Origin: a virus
DNA: 64,000 nucleotides
Direction: 5' to 3' (one strand)
Virus record (IMG/VR): IMGVR_UViG_3300024495_000026
Location: 1 to 64,000 of that record
Positions within the stretch are counted from its first letter, which is position 1. Every line of letters starts with the position of its first letter. The notes under the pieces are model-generated. The model was given only the letters and a program-made list of their open reading frames with translations, searched no databases and had not been told where the DNA came from. Of this stretch, positions 6,940-14,343 are shown in pieces. Position numbers and translations under genes: made by a program.

Positions 6940-9900
6940 TTATGCCTGTGCCTCAGTCCAAGATAGTCTTCCAACAACCGTTGCGGCAGTGGTTGTACTT
7001 AAATTAGTTACCACAATTGTAAGAGTATCTGGACCATCTGGATAAATTTGTTGGTTAGAATTAGTTCCACCGCCACCAAGAACACAGTTACCCAAATCAC
7101 GAACAGTACTCAAATCAATTGAAGTAGTCGTGTTAACAAAGAAACCACCAGTAGTTTCTCCACCAGATACAGTAGTTGAACCACCCGCATAGTTTGCGAT
7201 TTGTGCCAAACTAGAGTTTTGAAGACCAGCAGTGTTATTAACAACATTAGTCCAAGCAGTTGTTGATGATGGAGTTCCATTCAACACAGCAGTTACAAGA
7301 ATGTTTGAGTTTGCTGATGTAAGAGAAATATCAAGTGCTCTCAAAATTAACTGCATTCTATTAATCAGTTCTCTTGAACCAAGTGCAGCAGCAATACCCT
7401 GATCTACCGAAGGTGCAACACGAATTGAGAATAGTGCTCTTGATGAAGAAGCAGGAACAGATGTTACTGTTGTTTGTCCATAAGTAAACACCAGCGATTT
7501 ATCATCATCATATCTACCATCCATTATAAAACTTGTACCCCAGTGAGAGATAGTCGGAGCAAAGGATGGATATGCATATTCAACTGTTACTGGTGCAGTT
7601 GCAGAGTATGTAAATGATTGTCCAGATGATGCACCCATAGGTGAAATGGACACCGTTGGGTTTGCAGTTGAAGCAGCATTGGACATTGTAAAGGTTCCAG
7701 ATCCAATTGAAGTAATCCAAGTATTATCTGGAATTGCAGTTGCTGCTACTCTCTGACCAACCTGTAAGTTAGTTGTGGATGCTGTGGCAACATTAGATCC
7801 AGCAGAAATAGTCAGTGCAAGAGATGAGTTTCCTGATTGTGCTCTTGTTACACCAGTTAATGAATTAGTTGTAATACCAGTATAATTGACATACTCATAC
7901 TTTGTGGAATCTCTAATTAAAGCGGTTCCTGATGTTGCAAATCCTGCCGTGCTTGCAATACCAACAGTTGTATCAGAGGCACCAACACTTCCAGTAATAA
8001 TAGTTGTTGGTGGAGCAGCAATTGACTCATATCTTGCTGGCAAGTTACCAGACCTCATATATGCTTCTGTATTAGCATTATTATTTGCTAACTTATGGCA
8101 ATAAATTACATCACCCGTAGGTCCACGGAATCCCCAACGAACAAATCCAGCACCATACCAAGAATAGTCAATGTAGAACATTTGCATTCTAGTTAAGTCA
8201 ATATTATAACCAGAAGGTCCAGTTCCATCACACTTATCAATATTCCACTGTGATTGTGGAATTTTTACATCTACTGTCTTAGATACAGTTGCATTTGTAA
8301 TGTTAGAAGGTCCTCTGTAAGAAGGACTAATTGTAAGAGAAGTATCACTTGCAATATCAAGAACACGGTAAGACATTCCACGAATGACAATATAATCGCC
8401 GGGTCTCAATTGTTTAGAAAATGCAGTTGGGAATGCTGATGCTGTTTGAGTAACTGTGCTTCCACTAGCACTTACACTAACTCTACCTGAAATTTGATAT
8501 GTAGAATTTCTACGAACTGCATAAAGTTGTTGACCATCAAATTCAAAGAACAATCCATTCTGTTGGTCAAATGCACCAAGTCTGTTGGAGAATCCATTCC
8601 ACGCATTTACATTAAGATAATATTGTCCAGTTGCTGCGGTGCTAGGTAATGTGGATGTACAAAGATAAGTAAATGTATTAAATCCAGTAACTGCTGCTAC
8701 CGTGAAAGTTCCATTATATCCAGTACCATCAGCACCTGATACTGTAATTGAAACACCAGGAACAACACCAGACATATTAAGTGATTCTTTGGTCTGGACA
8801 GTGACTGTACTACCCGCTGCTGTTCCAGAAGCAGTTAATGAGTCAATTTGATAAGTTGGTTTTAAGATTGTTCCAGAACTAATCTGAACACCTTTACCAG
8901 ACTGATAACGGAAATATCTTCTTGTTTGACGAATTGCTTGTATATTATTAGAATCTGAGTTAGCACTAAAAATTACACCACCATCAAATGGTCTATGTAA
9001 ATATTGCGATTGAGGTCTTACATAAACCGCAGCAGATCCAAATGAAAGACCAGAGGGAACACCAGCAGCAAATGAATAATAAACAAATACTGTTGGACTT
9101 GTTACGGCAGCAACAAAAAAGTTTCCATTTGGTGGGTTTGTTCCAGTAATACCAGTTACAGCAATTTCATTACCAATAGAAAGACCGTGAGGAACTGTTG
9201 TTGTTACAGTAACAGCATTTCCTGATGTGGTGATACTTGAAGGTGCTGCACCAATTTGAGCGCCAGAATATAAAGATCCTGCAAAAATTTGAGTTTTGTT
9301 TGAATCAAATAATGCAGTAACAGCAGTTGTATTGATTGCTTTTGCAGTATAAGTAATAGTTCCTGATCCACCACCACTTTCAATCACGAAGATACCATTC
9401 GCAAAAGGAAGTAATGCATCCTGAACGAAAATTGAAGTTCCGTTTGCGGCAAAAGATCCAGAAGATAAAACAACAGTAACAGTTCTAGAACCATTATTCA
9501 TTGTAATGGAACTGATATTCGCTACTGGTGCTTGTGCCTGGAACGCAAATGGACGATTGTTTATCATTGACAAACTTTCCCATTTTGTGGTTTGAGTTCC
9601 GTACTCAAAGTCAGTATCAATCAGTGCTTGTGGTTGAGAAATTCTGAATTTATTAACAGGGTCAGTATATGTTTCTGCTGGTCTAAACGACTCATCATAT
9701 TCATCAATTGTAAATTGAAGTTTATCAGTACTGCTCATAGAAGCAGTATTATAATTCAATACAATTGTAGTGGTATTAGCGTTCGCAGTTCCCGAAGTAG
9801 TATATGAAGTCGCTTTTAAGTTAGGGTCTGAAAAATTATAGATAACCTGATTCGTCGTCACATTCGTGATCAATACCATTCTCTCTCTTGGTATTACACG

Positions 9901-9969
9901 AGGAATAACAATAGTTTTTGTTGAGGGTGTAAAGGTATAACCAGTCTCAAGTAATACTTTTCTTGCCAT
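6940..9969 (-). CDS. Large virion structural/fibre protein (1009 aa)
   Basis: A long beta-rich protein dominated by Ser, Thr, Gly and Asn with repeated phrases such as VTVSGADGTGYNGTFTVAAVTG and ITGTNPPNGNFFVAAVTSPTVF, the style of long structural proteins in marine T4-like phages. The start MARKVLLETGYTFTPS looks like a capsid- or baseplate-attachment end. There is no signal peptide or enzyme motif. It is flanked by fibre genes and preceded by a perfect TATAAATA late promoter. A tail-fibre or whisker role is likely but not provable from sequence alone. Confidence 0.75.
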   Translation of the reverse strand: MARKVLLETGYTFTPSTKTIVIPRVIPRERMVLITNVTTNQVIYNFSDPNLKATSYTTSGTANANTTTIVLNYNTASMSSTDKLQFTIDEYDESFRPAETYTDPVNKFRISQPQALIDTDFEYGTQTTKWESLSMINNRPFAFQAQAPVANISSITMNNGSRTVTVVLSSGSFAANGTSIFVQDALLPFANGIFVIESGGGSGTITYTAKAINTTAVTALFDSNKTQIFAGSLYSGAQIGAAPSSITTSGNAVTVTTTVPHGLSIGNEIAVTGITGTNPPNGNFFVAAVTSPTVFVYYSFAAGVPSGLSFGSAAVYVRPQSQYLHRPFDGGVIFSANSDSNNIQAIRQTRRYFRYQSGKGVQISSGTILKPTYQIDSLTASGTAAGSTVTVQTKESLNMSGVVPGVSITVSGADGTGYNGTFTVAAVTGFNTFTYLCTSTLPSTAATGQYYLNVNAWNGFSNRLGAFDQQNGLFFEFDGQQLYAVRRNSTYQISGRVSVSASGSTVTQTASAFPTAFSKQLRPGDYIVIRGMSYRVLDIASDTSLTISPSYRGPSNITNATVSKTVDVKIPQSQWNIDKCDGTGPSGYNIDLTRMQMFYIDYSWYGAGFVRWGFRGPTGDVIYCHKLANNNANTEAYMRSGNLPARYESIAAPPTTIITGSVGASDTTVGIASTAGFATSGTALIRDSTKYEYVNYTGITTNSLTGVTRAQSGNSSLALTISAGSNVATASTTNLQVGQRVAATAIPDNTWITSIGSGTFTMSNAASTANPTVSISPMGASSGQSFTYSATAPVTVEYAYPSFAPTISHWGTSFIMDGRYDDDKSLVFTYGQTTVTSVPASSSRALFSIRVAPSVDQGIAAALGSRELINRMQLILRALDISLTSANSNILVTAVLNGTPSSTTAWTNVVNNTAGLQNSSLAQIANYAGGSTTVSGGETTGGFFVNTTTSIDLSTVRDLGNCVLGGGGTNSNQQIYPDGPDTLTIVVTNLSTTTAATVVGRLSWTEAQA

Positions 9970-10012
9970 TGAAAAAAATCCTCTACTTATGTTTGGATGC
10001 TTTGCTTTAAGT

Positions 10013-10020
10013 TATTTATA
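10013..10020 (-). promoter_or_regulatory. Perfect T4-type late promoter (TATAAATA)
   Basis: The minus strand has an exact TATAAATA 44 bases before the ATG at 9969, immediately after the end of the collagen-like fibre gene. This is the full T4 late consensus. Confidence 0.65.
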
Positions 10021-10022
10021 AT

Positions 10023-12116
10023 TTAGAAAAGAATATCCAAAGCATTAAATGGATATCTTCTTGTCGTTGATTTAGTTGTTCCAGCAGTTGTTTTAATCAT
10101 AACTTCACTACCTTCTGGCAGTGCTTCTGTAAATTTAATATTGCCATCATAATCAATTGTATATCCAGATCTTGATGTCAGAAGTGAATTATTAAAAACA
10201 TATTCAGTATTATGAATATATGCAGATTGCATAATCCCATCAACACTAATCAGCAATCTAAATGGATTAGAAACTGCAACAGTTTCATAATTAAATGTTG
10301 GAGTGTATGTATTTTCTCCACCAGCAGGACTAATCTGGTCTAATTCATAAAGATCACCAACAGGAATACCAGTTAACTGAGAACCATCACCCTTGAATGA
10401 TGTTGCAACAACATCATCAAGATTATTCAGGCGATCCATAATGATCGTTGTTCCAGATCCTACTGTAATTGTAGATCCAGTTGCAACATTAATATTCTTA
10501 TGAATTGTATATAATGTTGTATTTGCTGGTAGTGTTACACTTGAACTTATGTTTTGATCATCTCCAAAAAATCCAAGTGTTGAAAGTCCACCAACATTTG
10601 AATTGTTTAATACAGATAAATTATAAGTTACAAGCGTAGATCCATCAAAAGTTAAATTACTTGATCCAGTTGGATTATTAGAACCGTCTTTATAAACGAC
10701 TTGATTTGCAGAACCTGCAACTGGTCCTGTTATTCCTTGAGTACCTTGAGATCCTTCAGTACCTTGTGCTCCAGTAGTACCCTGAGATCCTGTGGTTCCT
10801 TGAGTACCTTGAGATCCTTCAGTACCTTGTGCTCCAGTAGTACCCTGAGATCCTGTGGTTCCTTGAGTACCTGTAGATCCTTGAGTTCCGGTAGTGCCCT
10901 GAGATCCTGTGGTTCCTTGAGAACCTGTAGCACCTTGAGTTCCAGTAGTGCCCTGAGATCCTGTAGTTCCTTGAGTTCCGGTAGTGCCCTGAGTTCCAGT
11001 AGTACCCTGAGATCCTGTGGTTCCTTGAGAACCTGTAGCACCTTGAGTTCCAGTAGTACCCTGAGATCCTGTAGTGCCCTGAGATCCTGTGGTTCCTTGA
11101 GATCCTGTGGTTCCTTGAGTTCCGGTAGTGCCTTGAGATCCTGTAGTACCCTGAGATCCAGTGGATCCTTGAGATCCAGTGGATCCTTGAGATCCTTCAG
11201 TACCTTGTGCTCCAGTAGTACCCTGAGATCCTGTAGTACCTTGTGCTCCAGTAGTACCCTGAGATCCTGTAGTACCTTGTGCTCCAGTAGTACCCTGAGA
11301 TCCTGTAGTACCTTGTGCTCCAGTAGTTCCTTGTGCTCCAGTAGTTCCTTGAGTTCCGGTAGTGCCTTGAGATCCTGTAGTTCCTTGGGTTCCATCAGTA
11401 CCTTGAGTTCCTGTGGTTCCTTGAGATCCGGTAGTGCCCTGAGAACCTGTAGCACCTTGAGTTCCAGTAGTACCCTGAGATCCTGTAGTGCCTTGAGTAC
11501 CTGTAGATCCTTGAGTTCCGGTGGTTCCTTGAGTTCCAGTGGATCCTTGAGATCCTTCAGTACCTTGTGCTCCAGTAGTACCCTGAGATCCAGTGGATCC
11601 TTGAGATCCTTCAGTACCTTGTGCTCCAGTAGTACCCTGAGATCCTGTAGTACCTTGTGCTCCAGTAGTACCCTGAGATCCTGTAGTACCCTGAGGACCT
11701 ACTTGCTGAGTAAATGTAACATCTGCAGTAGTACCATTTGCAGATGCGGTTACTCCTAGACCAATAAAATTAATTGAAGTAAAAGTTGTACCTATACCAA
11801 CACCTTCTTCTTTTATCTGAATTCCAGTAAGAGAATTATTGATAATTTGAGTAATGGTTTGAATACTATCAATATCTTGCCAATCTACACCAGTATTTGT
11901 AGATACTAAAATCTGTCCAGTATTTCCTGATGAATTATCTTTATCATAAACAGCGCCACGAACTCTAACACCACCATTTACATCTAACGATGTAGTTGCA
12001 TTTGTGGTTCCAATACCAACCTTACCAGTAACCTCAAGTACTGTATTACTCTCGGTATAAGAAGAAATACCAATCTTAAGATTTTTTTGACGGTTGCTGA
12101 TATATCCTTTTGGCAT
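10023..12116 (-). CDS. Collagen-like tail fibre protein (697 aa)
   Basis: Residues 1-139 form a beta-type head (LEVTGKVGIGTTNATTSLDV is a typical adhesin-head phrase). Residues about 140-463 are roughly 108 uninterrupted Gly-X-Y triplets, mostly GTTGSQ, GTTGAQ and GTTGTQ with a few GTE and GST variants. The C-terminal 230 residues are a beta-rich tip. Phage collagen-like stretches form trimeric rods. The triplets are Thr/Gln-rich and nearly proline-free, so stability would come from Thr or charged contacts rather than hydroxyproline. The repetitive DNA is prone to length change. Confidence 0.85.
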   Translation of the reverse strand: MPKGYISNRQKNLKIGISSYTESNTVLEVTGKVGIGTTNATTSLDVNGGVRVRGAVYDKDNSSGNTGQILVSTNTGVDWQDIDSIQTITQIINNSLTGIQIKEEGVGIGTTFTSINFIGLGVTASANGTTADVTFTQQVGPQGTTGSQGTTGAQGTTGSQGTTGAQGTEGSQGSTGSQGTTGAQGTEGSQGSTGTQGTTGTQGSTGTQGTTGSQGTTGTQGATGSQGTTGSQGTTGTQGTDGTQGTTGSQGTTGTQGTTGAQGTTGAQGTTGSQGTTGAQGTTGSQGTTGAQGTTGSQGTTGAQGTEGSQGSTGSQGSTGSQGTTGSQGTTGTQGTTGSQGTTGSQGTTGSQGTTGTQGATGSQGTTGSQGTTGTQGTTGTQGTTGSQGTTGTQGATGSQGTTGSQGTTGTQGSTGTQGTTGSQGTTGAQGTEGSQGTQGTTGSQGTTGAQGTEGSQGTQGITGPVAGSANQVVYKDGSNNPTGSSNLTFDGSTLVTYNLSVLNNSNVGGLSTLGFFGDDQNISSSVTLPANTTLYTIHKNINVATGSTITVGSGTTIIMDRLNNLDDVVATSFKGDGSQLTGIPVGDLYELDQISPAGGENTYTPTFNYETVAVSNPFRLLISVDGIMQSAYIHNTEYVFNNSLLTSRSGYTIDYDGNIKFTEALPEGSEVMIKTTAGTTKSTTRRYPFNALDILF
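10728..11697 (-). repeat. Gly-X-Y coding repeat array
   Basis: About 970 bases of imperfect 9- and 18-base repeats (variants of CCTTGAGATCCTGTAGTA on the plus strand) encode the collagen-like shaft. Blocks of larger periodicity recur, for example the repeated runs containing CTTCAGTACCTTGTGCTCC, suggesting growth by unequal recombination. Confidence 0.85.
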
Positions 12117-12125
12117 TGTTCTATA

Positions 12126-12455
12126 TTAGTTGAGGGTTTCTAGAATACTTGCAATAAATTTTAAATCGGTTGCATTACTACCTGATAGTACTAATTTATC
12201 TCCACTTTCAAGAACTAATTTTCCTGCAAGAAGATTTGCAGTATCACTTGCAGAAATTGGATAGTTCTTCAACATTTCAGTATCAGTCGAACTTCTTCGA
12301 TGAAGTAAAGTCACATCAGCAGAGTTTGCTCCAATATTTGTGACTTGTGCTAAAAGAACTACGCCAGTATATCCAACTGGAGCAGTGTATACCTCCGTTG
12401 GACTTGTTGATACTACTGCGGTAACTGTTTGGAATACATTGAGTGCTAAAGCCAT
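12126..12455 (-). CDS. Small beta-rich virion protein (109 aa)
   Basis: The product is a compact beta protein (GYTGVVLLAQVTNIGANSADV, then ADTANLLAGKLVLESGDKLVLSG) whose two-part fold resembles small phage head or tail decoration proteins. It sits 9 bases upstream of the collagen-like fibre start and 4 bases after the stop of the 526-aa structural gene, so it is part of the same fibre operon. The exact role is not recognised; a connector or cap in the fibre is possible. Confidence 0.65.
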   Translation of the reverse strand: MALALNVFQTVTAVVSTSPTEVYTAPVGYTGVVLLAQVTNIGANSADVTLLHRRSSTDTEMLKNYPISASDTANLLAGKLVLESGDKLVLSGSNATDLKFIASILETLN

Positions 12456-12459
12456 TTTT

Positions 12460-14040
12460 TTATTCTCCTAATGCGAGTATAAATGGTGTTATTGTAGAGA
12501 ACAAACTCTTAGAATAGAATGTTCCACTGATTGTTCCAGTTTGTTGATTTATAACAACACCATCACCTATTCTAAAATTTCCAGATTGATCTGTTGAGGT
12601 ATAAACAACAAGACCACCATTACGAGCATCAGTTTCATTTGCTTGAATTGGTACTCCACCAACAGCAGGAAGAGCACTTGCAATTGTCACCCCACTTCCA
12701 ATATATTCAAAAGAATGACCAGATGCTAAAATACGACTTTGTTTAAAAAATGGGACCGTTGTTCCAACACCAACAGCATAAGGAACATTATCAGTTAAAG
12801 TAATTGTGCAAATTCCAGAAATTACTGGAGTGGAACTTTGAATTACATAATATGTTGGAAGTAATGAAATAGATGCAGTTGCAGTGTTAACCCCAACATT
12901 TGGTGTAGATATGGTTATTGTTGGAGTGGTTTCATATCCTCTCCCACTAGAAACAATTTCAATTCCAGTAACACTCCCATTTTTAATTTCTGCAACTGCT
13001 TGAGCTTGAACTCCCCAAGAAGTAGATGGTGGAGAAATTGTAACTGTGGGTGTTGAAGTGTACCCTGTTCCGCCGGATGAAACTACTACTCTTCCAATAG
13101 TATTATATAAATTACCAAAATAAACTACTTGACCATCAAATGGTCTGGTGTTTCCTAAACCAGCTAAAACAAATTCACTACTATTTGCCGAAGCATATGT
13201 AGTGACAATACCTACAAATTGTTCTGATCCGACTCCATCTGCAACTAATCCATAATTTCCAAAAGATGGATTTGAGTTTGTTAAATCACAAGCACCACCG
13301 GAACCACAATAAACTGCAATATCATTGCAAATAGTGAAAAGTGAAACTAATTGCGCATAACCATTGTTAGTAATTGAAACACCAATACCACCTTGATTGT
13401 ATTGAGTATATGAATCAAGAACCATTGATTTCAAATCACCGCTCGCATGATTTCCATCAATTTTCATTCCAATGCTATTTGGAATGAAATTAGTACAATT
13501 TTGAATATATGGTGATTGTGTGATTGTTCCAGCACCAACTGGATTAAATGCAAATATTGATTTACCAGAATTCAGAGTGCCTGTATAAGACATCTCTGCA
13601 ATATAGTTTCCTGTTGTCACATAAAACAAATCTTGATTTGAATTTTGTGGAGATACTGATACTTCCCTTAGACTATCTCCAACAATTGAAACTTGTTCTG
13701 GTAATGAAAGAGGATTATTCTCTACATAAGATCCAGCACTAACTTTAATAACTGTTCCTGTTGATGCTGCTGTGAGTGCTGCTCCGATTGTTCTTTTTGC
13801 GTCTCCAAGTTTTTTTCCTGTGTTGGAGTCGCTTCCGTCTTGTGTGACATATAAAATATTAGTAACTGTTGCTCCAGCACCGAGTCTTACAATATCGGTG
13901 CCAATACCTGCGCGTTCTCTACGAGCAAATAACTCTGCATCATAAGTATTAAGTCCTAATTCCCCCAAAGGTAAATCATTTACCGTTGGTTTCTTTCCGG
14001 GAACGGCCGATCGTTTAATTCTTAGATTAGGATTTGTCAT
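12460..14040 (-). CDS. Virion structural protein with predicted beta-helix (526 aa)
   Basis: After an N-terminal attachment-like segment (NDLPLGELGLNTYDAELFARR), residues about 85-260 carry a right-handed beta-helix signature seen in pectate-lyase-like phage proteins: VTQDGSDSNTGKKLGDAKRT, then GTVIKVSAGSYVENNPLSLP and VSIVGDS. The later part has two SGGTGYTSTPTVTIS-type repeats (VVSSGGTGYTSTP and IVSSGRGYETTP), also found in other proteins of this window. Beta-helix fibres can bind or cut host polysaccharide; no catalytic residues are evident. A similar start domain occurs in the 1818-aa protein. Confidence 0.75.
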   Translation of the reverse strand: MTNPNLRIKRSAVPGKKPTVNDLPLGELGLNTYDAELFARRERAGIGTDIVRLGAGATVTNILYVTQDGSDSNTGKKLGDAKRTIGAALTAASTGTVIKVSAGSYVENNPLSLPEQVSIVGDSLREVSVSPQNSNQDLFYVTTGNYIAEMSYTGTLNSGKSIFAFNPVGAGTITQSPYIQNCTNFIPNSIGMKIDGNHASGDLKSMVLDSYTQYNQGGIGVSITNNGYAQLVSLFTICNDIAVYCGSGGACDLTNSNPSFGNYGLVADGVGSEQFVGIVTTYASANSSEFVLAGLGNTRPFDGQVVYFGNLYNTIGRVVVSSGGTGYTSTPTVTISPPSTSWGVQAQAVAEIKNGSVTGIEIVSSGRGYETTPTITISTPNVGVNTATASISLLPTYYVIQSSTPVISGICTITLTDNVPYAVGVGTTVPFFKQSRILASGHSFEYIGSGVTIASALPAVGGVPIQANETDARNGGLVVYTSTDQSGNFRIGDGVVINQQTGTISGTFYSKSLFSTITPFILALGE

Positions 14041-14073
14041 TCAATCCTCGCATTTTTGGTATTTACCGTAGAA

Positions 14074-14091
14074 AACTCTTATATAAGAGTT
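14074..14091 (-). terminator. Perfect 18-base palindrome, likely terminator
   Basis: AACTCTTATATAAGAGTT is its own reverse complement and is followed on the minus strand by TTC. It lies 10 bases past the stop of the coiled-coil gene at 14101-14292. It could be a weak terminator or a protein-binding palindrome. Confidence 0.4.
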
Positions 14092-14097
14092 ATTGAT

Positions 14098-14104
14098 TAT
14101 TTAT
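14098..14104 (-). promoter_or_regulatory. Late promoter box (ATAAATA)
   Basis: The minus strand reads CATAAATAATC, overlapping the stop codon of the gene at 14101-14292 and 58 bases before the ATG at 14040. It probably drives the operon 14040 to 10023. Confidence 0.5.
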
Positions 14105-14292
14105 GAAAAATCTTCTTCTTGTTTTGTAGTTCTTTTTTGTTTTTGTGATAATTTTTCAACTTGCAATTGTAAAGAAGAAACCAATTTATTAAGCTGCTCA
14201 ATTTGAGTTTCTAATACCACATTACTATTATATAATTCAAATGTTTTTTGTTGATATTTTGCAAGAATTGCCTTTAAGTCTTCTTCAGTCAT
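14101..14292 (-). CDS. Small coiled-coil protein (63 aa)
   Basis: From MTEEDLKAIL onward nearly the whole product is heptad-like (LEQ, LNKLVSSLQLQVEKLSQ), so it is probably a dimeric or trimeric coiled coil. An in-frame ATG four codons earlier lies inside the terminator hairpin at 14297-14324, so I chose the ATG at 14292. The gene begins in the T-run of that hairpin with no clear Shine-Dalgarno sequence, which is odd. It resembles in size and type the coiled-coil ORF at 42986-43189. A fibre-associated chaperone or spacer role is possible. Confidence 0.6.
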   Translation of the reverse strand: MTEEDLKAILAKYQQKTFELYNSNVVLETQIEQLNKLVSSLQLQVEKLSQKQKRTTKQEEDFS

Positions 14293-14324
14293 AAAAAAAT
14301 ACACCCAGTTTCCTGGGTGTATTT
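14293..14324 (-). terminator. Strong rho-independent terminator
   Basis: A 12-bp perfect stem (14297-14308 with 14313-14324, core ACACCCAG) with a GAAA loop on the minus strand is followed by a run of seven T. It closes the transcript of the fibre gene at 14344-16860, yet its T-run ends at the ATG of the next gene. Confidence 0.85.
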
Positions 14325-14327
14325 AGG
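14320..14327 (-). promoter_or_regulatory. Late promoter box (CCTAAATA) overlapping the terminator arm
   Basis: The minus strand reads CCTAAATA where the terminator stem begins, 28 bases before the ATG at 14292. Transcripts starting downstream of it would begin inside or after the hairpin. Confidence 0.4.
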
Positions 14328-14343
14328 ATTATCAAATCAAATA

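Noticed and set aside
10728-11697. Short direct repeats suggesting a CRISPR or origin iteron array
   Set aside because: Period is a multiple of nine bases and always in frame with Gly-X-Y; there are no unique spacers.
10701-11759. Plus-strand 352-residue ORF rich in Ser, Leu, Cys and Arg
   Set aside because: It is the antisense shadow of the collagen-like repeats; the low-complexity composition mirrors the GXY codons and there is no ribosome site.
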